Assembly: GCF_000611645.1 (NCBI RefSeq)
Contig: NW_014013550.1
Location: 1-45,004, forward strand
DNA from: Monoraphidium neglectum
Taxonomy: Eukaryota > Chlorophyta > Chlorophyceae > Sphaeropleales > Selenastraceae
Length of the DNA: 45,004 nt
Direction of reading: 5' to 3'
The notes beneath the pieces are model-generated. The model had not been told where the DNA came from. It searched no databases and saw nothing but the letters and a program-made list of their open reading frames with translations. Positions 20,624 through 31,931 of the stretch are shown piece by piece (positions within the stretch are counted from its first letter, which is position 1; every line of letters begins with the position of its first letter). Position numbers and translations under genes: made by a program.

Positions 20624-23600
20624 ATGGCTATGCTGGAAAATCCATCGCTAATGCGCAGCATCAGCGGACTTCGCAGCCCAGCGCCTTGCGCCGCCCGCAG
20701 CATCGTCGTCGCTGGGCGGCGCTTTGCCGCCCCTGTCGCCAAGGCGACGACGAGCGCCGCCATGGCCCCGGCCCCTCGGCTCGCATCCAGGCGCGGCCGC
20801 GTCGCAACTGCCGCTGGCATTGACCTGGACGCGCTCGGGCTTGATATCCCCGACCTCGGGGATGAGGTCAGGGGCCACCAGGAGGCCCTGGGGGCGACAT
20901 TCAACGTGAGGCGCCTTCGGCCGCTGAACAGCACTGGCAACCACGAATGCTCAGCAGGGCAAAGGGCGGGGCCCCTTTCTTGAGATTCAGCAGGGTCAAG
21001 GCTGTCAGAGCAGTCCGCAGCTGAGCCAAAGCAGTGGGCGTGAAGTAGTGCTGTGATTCGGAAGCAGGGGCATGGGGAGGTCCTGTGCGCACGCGGCAGG
21101 ATAGGCCGCCCAGGCGTGAGCGAACACTGCTCATGTCGCTTTGCCTCGGTGGCTACCCAACCCCCGGGTGCTGCCGCGCGCCGCCCTTCTATGTTGCGCA
21201 ACCCAGGCCGATGACGTGGCGGAGAGCTTCAACAACACGGGCAAGGTCCTGGAGGCGCTCACCGACGGCGTCGCGATCGTGGACCGCTCCCACTGGGGCC
21301 GGATCCGCGTGGGCGGCGCCGACCGCGTGTCATTCCTCCACAACCAGTCGACCAACGACTTCAAGTCACTCAAGCCCGGCCAAGGCTGCGACACGGTGCC
21401 TTTTCACATTTGGGGGTGGGGGGGGCTGACATGTTGGGGGAGTCGATCAGCTGGCGGGAGGGGGCAGGCTTGCTTGGTGGCCGCGCGGCTGGCAGGGCGG
21501 AGACCAGGAGTGCAAACGAGGCCGACGCTCAGTGAACATGCAGTCTGATGGGCGTCAAGCAAGCCGACCTCAAGCGCTGGCTTCCTCCATCGCGCTACGG
21601 CATCGGGCCTGCGGCTGTTGCAGGTGTTTGTGACGGCAACAGCGCGCTGCCTGGACCTGGCCACCGCCCTGGTGATGGGAAACCAGGTGGGCCGGGCCCG
21701 TTACCCACATCATGCCAGCCCAGATTGACCTGGCTGAGACAACTTGGAGATCATAACAGGCTCGCCTACCAGTTCCTTGAATTCCATCAACATTATTGGG
21801 CAGCGTCGAACAGCAAATGGGCCACACCAGCATGTGACAATCTGGCCTGCAACCGCTTTCAAGCCTCTTGTGAACCCTGTTTCCTATATATTTCAATTGT
21901 TACCGCCTCCCCAGGTGATGCTCCTGGTTTCGCCGTCAATGCTGCAGCCGCTGCTGCAGCGGTTTGACAAGTACATCTTTCTGGCAGACAAGGTCGAGGT
22001 GGGCAGCGACCAGCTTGCTTGTCCGTTCAAAGGGGCAGACTGGAAAGCTAAAGACCTCCCCCCGCCTTTGCATTTCAAAGCCGGCCTCAAGAGACCTGTT
22101 TCGCCTCCACTGCAATGCTGTAGTACCTGAACCAGTGATGCAGAGAGCACGCGTCTCGTGGCGAGCAGCGCTGAGCACACCACCCTGCATTGCTGTGCTG
22201 TGCGACACGCACACGGATGTATGCTTGGCTTGCGAATGCTGTGTCTGCCGCGCCGCCTGCGCAGGTGTCTGACGTCAGCAGCCGCTGCCGCATGTTCACG
22301 GTGGCGGGGCCCAAGGCGGCCGACACACTGCGGGAGCTTGGAGGGGTGAGGGGCCGCTTTGCTGGTCGGCCAATGGAGGGGCTGGCGGCAAGGGTCCTTG
22401 TGCCGCGCCATGCGATTCTGCGGCTCATTGGCTGACGCATCAGGAGGTGGACCGGGATCTCTCTCAGACGCGCCCTCACTAGAAACTTGCGCTGACTGCA
22501 CACAGCGTTCTATCGGCTGCACACCTTATCCTGGATCTGATGATGCTGATGATGCGATGTCCGCTTCGCTGCTGATTGCGCAACACCACTTCCTGAACCA
22601 TCCCTGGCTCTTCCCCCCAGGATGCGGTGACCGTCACCGGCGCCCCCTATGGCAGCCACCAGTTCCTGGGCTTCAAGCCGGGCGGCGCCCCCGTCATCGC
22701 TGCAGCCACCAGCGGCCTGGCGCTGCCAGGCTACACCCTCATTGTGGACGAGGCGGACGCGGGCGACCTCTACGCGCTGCTGGTCAACAAGGTGCTGCGG
22801 CGGATATTTGACCAGGGTTGACCGCGGTTGACCGGCGTTGTTGACCGCCCCCACCAAACGGCCCTGCCCGCACCAAGCTGCCCGGCAGCAGACCGTTGCA
22901 CCATCTTTTCGATTGCCCATGCTTGCCTGTGCGCCGCAGGGCTGCGTGCCTTGCGGCGAGGAGGACTGGGAGCGGGCGCGCGTGACTCAGGGGCGGCCTA
23001 AGGCTGGCGCGGAGCTGACAGAGGTGGGGGCTGGGCAACCCTCTGGAGCCCTGCGCCGTCTACAGCCCTCTGCCACGCTCCCCGGCCCTTCTTGTACCCG
23101 GGGCTAATGTGTTGCTGTGATTCTGAGGGCCTGAGACCTGCGTCGCGGTTGCCTTGGTCTTGCACCAAAAGTTTCCCGGTCCAGTGCTAAGAAGGATGTT
23201 CAGGCACGACATGTCTGGTCAATTCCCAGATGCCAGGCCTGCCCTATCCCTCCACCCGCAGGACTTCAACCCCCTGGAGGCTGGCCTCTACCGCGCCGTC
23301 TCGGTCAACAAGGCAAGTCAAGAGATTGCCGCTCCCCGCCGTGCGCACTCTTGTGGCCCTCGCCGGTGTGTTGTGCAGCTCTCGCGCAATGCTCCGCAAC
23401 AAATATAAGCGTCCCGCGCGCAACCTCGTGACCCGCACCATACCAGGGCTGCTACATCGGCCAGGAGACGATCTCCAAGCTCAACAACCTGGACGGCGTC
23501 AAGCAGCAGCTCTGGGGCCTGCAGCTTAAGCAGCGCGCCGCGCCCGGCGACGCGATCACCAACGCGGACGGGGACCGGCTGGGCGCGCTGACGAGCGTGG

Positions 23601-24330
23601 TCAACCTGCTGGACAGCGGCCACTTTGCGCTGGGCTACCTGCGCTGCAAGAGCAAGGGCGCCAAGGTCGACCTCAACGGTGGGGGCGGCTGGCGAGCACT
23701 GATGAGCGTCCCCAGGGGCTGTTCGGCTGGCCCTGCTGACCAGATGCAGTGCGCGACGGGTTTGCATGGCGTGTCGCTGTTTGGTCGCGGCCTCGCAAGG
23801 GGTGAGGGTGAGGCGCTGGGTTGGCCGCAAGCCAACGGCTTGAGCCGCAGGGTCGCACCGGATGCAGCACGTGTGCCACCGCCACGCTCCCAGCCAGGCT
23901 GCATTATATTGCTCGTCATCTCCCCCAAAACCAAACCACAGGTGCCACGGTGCAGGTGGGCGGCGCACCCGCGCGCGTCGTGCCCATTCCCTTCGCATCG
24001 CGGGCCTTCGCAGCCGACCCCGCCGCCACGGGCGCAGAGGCAGCCGGCGAGCAGGCAAGCGCCACCCTGCAGGAGCGCGCGGAGCAAGCAAGGTGGGTGC
24101 CGTGGGGCAGTGAACGCTGCCAGACCAAGCGGGGGCTCGGGGGGCGGAACACCTTAATTGCTGGGGCGCAGCTGATGCAAGAGACGCTGGAGCCATCATG
24201 GACTGTGTGGATCGTTCCCACGCGCTCTTCACGTGCTCTGCCGTGTGCAGGCAGGAGAAGGCGGCGGCCAAGGAGGCGGCGGAGGCGGCCAAGGCGGAGC
24301 GGTTGAAAGCCATGCAGGAGCGGCTGGCGG

Positions 24331-24362
<32 letters not shown>

Positions 24363-24377
24363 GGGCAGCAGGGGTAG
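20624..24377 (+). CDS. Plastid YgfZ/COG0354 folate-binding Fe-S cluster protein
   Basis: Eleven exons with matching phases: 20624-20905, 21207-21395, 21624-21686, 21915-21998, 22265-22345, 22621-22791, 22940-23023, 23262-23312, 23447-23678, 23942-24092 and 24251-24377 (504 aa). YgfZ/IBA57-family proteins are GcvT-like and use folate to help assemble or repair Fe-S clusters. The family signature KGCYxGQE is present (K335 to E342), split by an intron after the Lys. Other matches to the plant plastid member are VSFLHNQSTNDFKSL, TARCLDLATALV, DKYIFLADKVE, MFTVAGPKAAD and RVTQGRP. The basic, Ala-rich N-terminus (about 1-65) fits a chloroplast transit peptide; ATG 20624 is preferred over in-frame ATG 20561 by context. 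A C-terminal tail of about 80 residues is Ala/Glu/Lys-rich, then polyQ. Intron 8 has a GC donor (AAG|GCAAGT). TGTAA lies 14 nt past the stop. Exons 10 and 11 are duplicated downstream. Confidence 0.95.
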
Positions 24378-27300
24378 CAGTCCTAGGTGTTGTAACAACT
24401 CAGTAAATGTCCGACTGTTCACGCGCGGCAGTCAGGTCACAACAGGTTAGGTCGCACTTAGGCAGGCAGGCAGGCTGGCTGATGAACCCGTTTCTCGTGT
24501 CTGGCAGCTGTTTCACCAGGGGCGTACTGTATGCGCTTGGGCTTGAGATGGCAGAGGTGCCTCGCCCTTGGAATTCGCCGAAGCGCAGGCAGCAGCACGC
24601 GTCCTGTGCACGCAAAGCGATGCCTGCCCCTGGGGCCTGCTGCTGCTGATGTCAATGTCAGCTGGTGCGGACGCGTTTAATTTGGCGCCGTTGGCCCTGC
24701 GTGCTCTTAGTGTGCACCAGTAGCCATAATCAATGTATGCTATATTGTGGCACCATGCAGCCTGCATCGCCCAAACACTTACACGCATGTGGCAGACAAA
24801 GGAAGAATGTATTTCGGTTATCAAGGTGAAGGCCGTGCAGTCCCCTTCACGTCAGCTCGATTTTGACCCCCGGGACCTGTGCCGTCAGCGTCTGGCAGCC
24901 CTCCCACGTGACCGCGGCCCCCGCAGGCAGGAACAAAGAGAAATCTGCTGGCAGCCGGCTGACCCGCCCCACCGCCTCGCGCGATGCCGTGAGCGGCGCC
25001 AGCAAGGCGCACACGTCCTGGCAGCACGGGCTGCGCGACTCCCCCTCGCGCGCTTCAAGTACAAGCACCAGCATACGCAGGCACGAGAACATGTGCAGGC
25101 ACAGCAGGGTGCGGGCCGCGTCAGGCGCCGGGTCGGCCTCGCAGCCCGCCAGCCACAACACCTCGAGGCGCGCACCCATCGTCGACGCAATGTGAGGCAG
25201 CAGGCCGGAGAGGCGTATGCCGAGGCTTTGCACACCCAGGTCCAGCTCGCGCACGCAGTGCCAGCCCATCACCCACTGGTGCACGCAGCTGGGGTTGACA
25301 AACACACGCGCATCCTCAAACATGCACGCCTCCACGCTGAGGTGGACCCCGAGGTATGACTGCTCGCCGACGGTTGCGGCGAAGGCTTCTGTCTTGTCAA
25401 GGCGGCAATACCTGGGGTGGCTTTGCCCGTCGAAGTACAGCGCGGGGTGCGCCGGGTGGCTGGCAACGCCGCGTGCCAGGCTGTGCCAGCTGCTCTGCAG
25501 GACCATTTGCACTAGGCTGGGCGCGAGCGCCGCAAGATCAAAGGCCTCACCGCCGCCGTCCTTGACGTTCCCGAGGGTGAGCAAATCTAGCCTCCCAAAC
25601 ACGGGCGGCGCGGCTGCGCCTGCGGCTGCGGCGGGCGCGCCTCCAAGCGTGAGGTTGTCAAGCCGCAGACATCTGAGGTTGGGGCACGCCTTGGAAACTG
25701 CAGCAAGCTCCTGCGCCCCCAGCGGCGGGCCCGTCAGCTCGGCGTTGCTGGAGGCGGGTTGTATACAGAAGAGAGGAAGGGGTTCGGTCCCGGCAGAGAG
25801 ATTGGGTTGAGGAGGGGCAAGGCATACGTTGTTGGTATGGGTTGCGTGCCCCAGTGCTGCAGCTGTAACAAGCGGCGGCGGTCACGAGGTCTGCGGCCCC
25901 AGGCCCCGCAGCTGCACCCACCATGCACCGACGAGCTCGAGGCTCCATAGGTCTGGCAGGACGCCCGCGCCGCGCAGCGACGCCACCTGGCCGCCCACCG
26001 CGCAGTCCCTGAGCGTGAGCCGCCGCAGCCCGCGGCAGGCCCCCAGGGGCAGCAGCGGCTCGTCCGCGCCCACGCTGAGCTCGAGGCTCGTGAGGCCCGG
26101 GAGTGCGGCCACCGCCGCCGCAGCCGTCACCTGCAGCTCCGAGAGTTCTGGCCGGTGCACGCGCTCCAGCCATGACGGGAACGCGTTCACCAGCTGCGGG
26201 GTTGCGGCGGTATGCCCACATCGCGCGCATGCAGGCGAGTTTGCGAAGCTGTTGGCGGTTGGACGGCACCCATGGCATCGACAATCAAGCAAGGCAGGCA
26301 GGCACACTTGCCAGCTGTTTGGCGCCCAACCCCCATGCCGGCGAACAACCTGTCATGCCTACCTTCAGGCGTCTCAGCTTGTGCCTCTGCAACACCGTCA
26401 TCAGACGGCGTCTGAAGTCCTCGTCGCAGCCGCTCCTGAGGGTCAAACTCAGCGACAGCCTCGAGAGTGAGGCCGCACAGGCCAGCGCCTCCACGACCGA
26501 GGCGCGCCGGTCCCCGCTGCCGGCGGGCGCCCCGGCGGGCGTCAGACTAGGGGCAACGTGCAGTCCCTGCAGCTCCTTCAGGTTCGGGCAGAGCGCCACC
26601 AGACGCGCCAGCGCAGCCGGGCTGATGAGCGCCGCAGGCTCCTCCTCATGCCCAACCAGCGTCAGCAGCGTCACTGACGGCCACACCAAGCTGGGCTGCA
26701 GGGCCTTCAGCGCCTGCTCTAGCTCGGCATCCTGCAAATCGTATTTGACACTCATGATCTGCAGCTCGTTGACAGAGGGGAACCGCTCGATGGCCGCTGC
26801 CAGCACCGCTGGTGGGGCCCCTGCTGACCCGCCGACGGCGATGCGCCAGATCCGCGCCTCTACCAGACAGCATGCGGCATGGCTTGCGAGCCTCAGTTGC
26901 GAAAACGAGACTGAGTCGATGCAACAAGCCAACGCATCGAGTGCTGTCTGAGGCAGCTCCAGCAGCCGCGAGCTGGCCATATTTTGAATGGCGCGCGCAG
27001 CGACACCGACCCCTCAACAATAAAACTGGAATGAGGGGTGAGATGAATAACTTGTAGGACACGATACCCAATTGATTGCCGGTAAGCCGCTGATCAAGCA
27101 AAACAGTGCTGACAGGTCGCGCCCCCCCCCCACCAACGCAACCATCAAACCCCCGGCCGCATGGGCGCTCCTCTGGCGCGAGTGTCTCCGGCCGCCACTC
27201 GCACACGTATGTCACACCGAATCCTTGCAAAATCAATGCATGCATCGCCTGGGGCATACCGTACCTTGTGTGCCAGCCACTGCTGCCGCTGTTGCAGGCC

Positions 27301-27925
27301 CCTGCTTCCTGCCTGTCAGGGCCCCAGCCCGTCAGCAGCAGGTTGCTTGATGGACACATCAAACCTTCAAACCCGCCACCCACACCACGAGGCAGCCGGG
27401 AATCAGGCGCTTCTCCACATCTCCGTAGGCGGAGCTATCAAGAGCCCGTGGGACCAGCGTGCACGTTAAGCGTGGCTGCAGCACACAGCCGGCAGCAGCT
27501 GAAGCCGCTGTTGCGCTGTTGACCGGGAGGCGGGGCCCCTGCTCGGCCTGGTAGTCAGCAATAACAAGGGCTGAGCAGGGTGGTGGTCGACTGACCTCGG
27601 CAGCTCTTGTAGTGTTGTGAATGACTGGGGATTACAGAGATCTGGTCACAGTACATGCAGGCCCAGATCATCACAGTACATGCAGGCCCAGATGGTGGGG
27701 TGTATGCTTGCGCTTCACGGCTTGAATCACGCTGCTCCCGACGCCTGATTCCCGTGGCAGGGATGTATTCAATCATTCCTTGCGTGAGTTTGAATACATC
27801 AATTCAAATGAAAAGTCGGCAGGTTCATGTGAGGGGGAGGATTGCTTGCAAGGGCGTGCACCTGATGACGTCATCGCCCACCGCAATCTCCACAAATGTC
27901 GCCCGTCCCCTCACGCATGTGATCC
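23860..27925. repeat. Tandem segmental duplication, unit 1
   Basis: Parental unit of a three-unit direct array. It starts within intron 9 of the YgfZ gene (shared GCAGCAC..GTGCC..CCGCC), includes YgfZ exons 10-11, then the convergent LRR gene on the minus strand and its upstream region. It ends near the shared CATGTGATCCCATTG at about 27920. The distance from the exon 10 start to its copy in unit 2 is 4138 bp. Confidence 0.9.
24847..26980 (-). CDS. F-box-like/leucine-rich-repeat protein, paralogue A
   Basis: Three exons on the minus strand, 26363..26980, 25922..26193 and 24847..25747, give 596 aa. Introns are GT-AG, phase 0 and phase 2. The N-terminus (LLELPQTALDALACCIDSVSFSQLRLASHAA) resembles an F-box, LP-x-ALD-x-L followed by SFSQLRLASHAA, which in proven members binds Skp1 in SCF ubiquitin ligases; that assignment is inference. 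Leucine-rich repeats follow: ARLVALCPNLKELQGL, LPGLTSLELSVG, CRGLRRLTLRDCAVGG, CPNLRCLRLDNLTLGG, LDLLTLGNVKDG and VRELDLGVQSLGIRLS. The chain ends VTWEGCQTLTAQVPGVKIELT, shared by all three paralogues. Exon 1 is five codons shorter than in B and C, and exon 3 lacks a few Ala codons. TGTAA on the minus strand (24783..24779) lies 64 nt after the stop. The gene is convergent with the YgfZ gene, 469 nt apart. Confidence 0.85.
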
Positions 27926-28079
27926 CATTGCGAGGGATACGGGTCAGACATTGGCTTAGCTGCGTGCCATCGGCACAAATGTGGGTGGTGCTGGCTGCAG
28001 CACACATGCCTCCGCCACACCCTTGCGGGGCTGCATCTACTTTGCTCTGTGTTTCTCCCACCCCAAAACCAAACCTCAG

Positions 28080-28521
28080 GTGCGACGGTGCGGGTGGGTG
28101 GCGCACCTACGTGCGTTTGTGTACTTCCCCTTCGCTTCGTGGGCCTTCGCGGCTGACCCTCCCGCCGCGGGCGCAGAGGCAGCCGGCGAGCAGGCGAGCG
28201 CCACCCTGCAGGAGCGGGCGGAGCAAGCAAGGTGGGTGCTGTGCGTGGGGCAATGAATGCTCGCTGCCAGACCAAGCGGGGGCTCAGGGGGCCGAACAGC
28301 TTGGTTGCTGAGGCGTGACGCATGCAAGAGACGTTGGAGCCATCATGGGCTGTGTGAACAGTTCACATGTGCCGTTCACGTGCTCTGCCGTGCGCAGGCA
28401 GGAGAAGGCGGCGGCCAGGGAGGCGGCTGAGGCGGCCAATGCCAAGCGGCTGAAAGCCATGCAGGAGCGGCTGGCGGCCTGGCAGCAGCAGCAACAGCAG
28501 CAGCAGGGGCAGCAATCGTAG
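28080..28521 (+). pseudogene. Remnant of YgfZ exons 10 and 11 (unit 2)
   Basis: The exon 10-like stretch (28080-28231) keeps both splice signals but is 152 nt instead of 151. A one-base gain between the GGAP and FASWAF parts shifts the frame. The exon 11-like stretch (28398-28521) is still open through QEKAAAREAAEAANAKRLKAM, a polyQ run and a stop, followed by the same TGTAA. The folate-binding exons are absent, so it cannot make the parent protein. It could still be transcribed. Confidence 0.85.
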
Positions 28522-28958
28522 GTGTTGTAACCACTCCGCGAACTGTTCTACTGTACGCATGGCAGGTCAGGTCGCACGCAGGCAGGGCTGGTTTGTCAAG
28601 CCGTCGCTCACGCAGGGCAACTGTACCATGTATGCGTCTGTGCTCAAGGTGGCCGGGGTGCGCCTGCAATGCCTCGCCCTTAGCACTTGCTAAAGCGCAG
28701 GCAGCAGCACGCTGCCTCCTGTTGGCGCAAAGCAATGCGTGCCGCTGGGGGCTGCTGCCCCAAATGTCCGCTGGTGCGGCCGCGTCCATTCCTGCTTCGT
28801 TGCCCCTTGTTCACTTTGTGAGCACAAGTTGCCACCTCCATGTTTGCTAGCAACTGCCGCATGCAGCCTGGCCCTAATACAAATATGATAGAACTTATTG
28901 ATCGGTATACAAGGAAACTAAGTCTCACATCCAGGTAACAATGGCTGTGCAGTCTCCT

Positions 28959-31138
28959 TCACAGCAGCTCGATTTTGACCCCAGGCACCTGCGCCGTCAG
29001 CGCCTGGCAGCCCTCCCAGGTCACCGCAGCCCCCGCAGGCAGGAATACAGAGAAATCCTCTGGCAGCCGGCTGACCCGCGGCGGTAACTCGCGCCACGCA
29101 GTGAGCGGTGCCAGCAAGGCACACACGTCCTCAAAGCACGGGCTGCGCGGCTCCCCCTCGCGCGCTTCAAGTTCCAGCGACAGGACACGCAGGCGTAAGA
29201 ACATCGGCAGGCACAGCAGGGTGCGGGCCGCACGGGGAGCCGGGTCGGCCTCGCAGCCCGCCAGCCACAGCGACTCGAGGTGCTCGCCCATCGTCGACGC
29301 GATGTGCGGCAGCAGGCCCGACAGGCGTATGCCGAGGCCTTGCACACCCAGGTCCAGCTCGCGCACGCAGTGCCAGCCCGTCACCCACTCGTGCACGCAG
29401 CTGCGGCTGATGAGCGTGCACGTGTCCGAGAACGTGCAGGCATCCAGGCTGAGCCGGCACCCGAGACGCGACTGGTCGCCGGCGGCCGCGGCAAAGTCGT
29501 TTGTCTGATCCAGGCTGCACCACCTGGGGTGGCTGCGCCCGTCAAACCACAGCCAGGGGCGCGCCGGGTGGCTGGCGGCGCCGGACGCCAGGCTGTGCCA
29601 GCAGACCTGGAGGACCAGGTGCACCAGGGCCGGCGCGAGCGCAGCAAGGTCAAACGCCTCGGCCCCACCGCGGCCGTCCTTGACGTTCCCGAGGGTGAGC
29701 ACTTGAAGCCGCCTGAACACGGGCGGCGCGGCTGCGCGCGCGGCTGCGCGCGCGGCTGCGTTGGGCGCGCCAACAAGCGTGAGGTTGTCGAGCCGGAGCC
29801 ACCTGAGGTTGGGGCACGCCTGTGAGAGCACTGCAAGCTCCTGCAGCCCCAGCGGCGGGTCCACTGCCAGATCGGCGTTGCTGGAGGCGGGTTTGATGCG
29901 GAAGAGAGGGCGGGGTTGTGAGGTCCCGGCAGTGATATGAGGTTGCAGGGGGGGCGGGGCATATGTGTTTAATTTTGATCAATCAAAGTGCATGCCCCTG
30001 TGCTGCAGCTGCAACGACACGTCGCGGTGCTCACGCGGGTAGCGGCCCGAGCGCCCGCAGCTGCACCCACCACGTGCCGATGAGCTCGAGGCTCGTGAGA
30101 CCCGGCAGGACGCCAGCTTCGCGCAGCGACGCCACCTGGCCGCCCACCGCGCAGTCCCTGAGCGTGAGCTTCTGCAGCCCGCGGCAGGCCCCCAGGGGCA
30201 GCAGCGGCGCAGCCGCGCCCACGCTGAGCTCAAGGCTGGTGAGGCCCGGGAGTGCCCCCACCGCCGCTGCAGCCGCCCGCTGCAGGTCGGCCAGATGCGG
30301 CCGGCCCACATACGTCATCCACGGGGGGGACGCATTCACCAGCTGCGAAATCGCGGCGGTGCGCACACGTCGCGCGCATGCAAGCGATTTTTGAAGCTGT
30401 TGGCGGTTGGGCGGCACCCACGGCAACCGGCAACCAAGCAAGGCAGGCAGGCACGGCTGGCCCGCTGTCTGGCACCCCTGCTGGCGGCAACCGCGTCATG
30501 CCCACCTTCAGGTGACTCAGCTTGAGCCCCCGCAGAGCCGTCGTCAGGTGGTTCCTGAATTCCGGGCCGCAGCCGTCGGCGGGGTCAAAACTCAGCGACA
30601 GCCTCGAGAGTGAGGCCGCGCCGGCGAGCGCGTCCAAGACCAAGGCGCGTCCGTCCACGCCGCCCGCAGCGCTGCCAGCAGCTGCCGGTCCGGCGGGCGG
30701 CGGTTTGAGTGCGATGTGCAGTCCCTGCAGCTCCTGGAGGTTCGGGCAGAGTGCCACCAGACGGGCGAGCGCGGCAGGGCTGATGGGAGCCGCAGGAGCA
30801 TCCCCGTGCCAAGCCAGGGTGAGCAGCGTCACTGACGGCCACACCAGGCCAGGCTGCAGAGCCTCGAGCGCCTGCTCCAGCTCAACGGCATGCTGCTCGC
30901 TGTCGAAGCTCTTGATCTGCAGCTCGCTGACAGAGGGGAACCGCTCCACGCCCGCTGCCAGCACCGCTGGTGGGGCCCCAGCTTCCCCGCCAACAGCAAT
31001 GCGCCAGATCCGCGACTCGACCAAACGGCGTGCGGCATGGCTCGTGAGCCTCAGTTGCGAAAATGAGACTGAGTCTATGCAGCAAGTCAATGCATCGAGC
31101 GCTGTCTGAGGCAGGTCCAGCAGCCGCGAGCCCGCCAT
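28959..31138 (-). CDS. F-box-like/leucine-rich-repeat protein, paralogue B
   Basis: Three exons, 30506..31138, 30071..30342 and 28959..29880, give 608 aa; exon 2 is 272 nt as in the paralogues. The product keeps the F-box-like start (MAGSRLLDLPQTALDALTCC, SFSQLRLTSHAA), the LRR segments ARLVALCPNLQELQGL, LPGLTSLELSVG, CRGLQKLTLRDCAVGG and CPNLRWLRLDNLTLVG, and the terminal VTWEGCQALTAQVPGVKIELL. All frames are open and splice sites intact, so it is probably functional. A 12-bp duplication near 29731-29760 expands an Ala-Arg tract (AAARAAARAAA). Other in-frame ATGs upstream, as far as 31222, are less likely because the paralogues all align from 31138. Its promoter region lies 0.5 kb from the two mobile elements. 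Confidence 0.85.
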
Positions 31139-31621
31139 TTTATTGAGAATGGCGCGCGCGGGGATACGGTCCCGCAACAACTGTACTAAGATGACGGGTG
31201 AAATGGAGATTGTGAAGGACACGACCGCCGATTAGTTGTGCCACTGATCAAGGAGCACCGTGCTGAACTGGTGCTAACAGGCCGCCACCCCTCCCCCCAC
31301 CCTGGCCGCTCCTCTCGTTCACTCTGGCCGCACACGTGTCTCCGGCCGCCACTTGCAAACGTCTGTCACACATGATCCTTGCAAAATCACTGCATGCATC
31401 TTGTGGCGCATGTACCATGTGCTAGCCACCGCAGGTCCGCTGTTGAATGCTTCCTGTCCCAGCCCATCAGCAGCATGTAGGTTGGTGGACAGAAGCAACA
31501 AACCTTCAACCCACCACCCACCCCATGAGGCAGCCGGGCAGAAGGAATCTCACCACAATTTCATAGGCAAAGCTATCAGGAACCCTTGAGACCAGCGTGC
31601 ACGTGAAGCGCGGCAGCAGTG

Positions 31622-31886
31622 CTGTACTGCCGTTGCGGCGCGCCGGTGCCCGGCAGCTGCCCTGGCTGCTGACGGCCAAAAGCGCGACGACGCTTGCGGC
31701 GCGCCATGAGTGGTTTTTGGCAAGTCACTAACGCCACGATCAACAGCGAGTAACAGCCAGGTTTCGATTGGCCTGGGCCCCCGTCGCCACCCGAGCGAGG
31801 GCTGCCCTCACAATCAGTTTGGTTCCCCCACAGGGACGCCCGCATGGTGCCCTCACGTCACCCATGTAATCGATATTACAGTACAG
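31622..31886. mobile_element. Short non-autonomous element with terminal inverted repeats
   Basis: A 265-bp block, absent from the matching place in units 1 and 3, is bounded by CTGTACTG at the left and its exact inverse CAGTACAG at the right. TG flanks both sides. In unit 3 the empty site reads GGCAGCAGCGCACAGCC, while here CAGCAG lies left and CACAGCC right of the block. It has no coding capacity. The size and ends fit a MITE-like DNA element, but the family is unknown and the inverted repeats are short. Confidence 0.65.
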
Positions 31887-31931
31887 TGCACAGCCGTCAG
31901 CCGCGGCGGCAGCAATTACGACGTTGACCGG

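Noticed and set aside
28315..28521. 68-codon frame read as a separate small gene
   Set aside because: It is the exon 11 remnant of the duplicated YgfZ 3' end plus intron sequence, not an independent gene.
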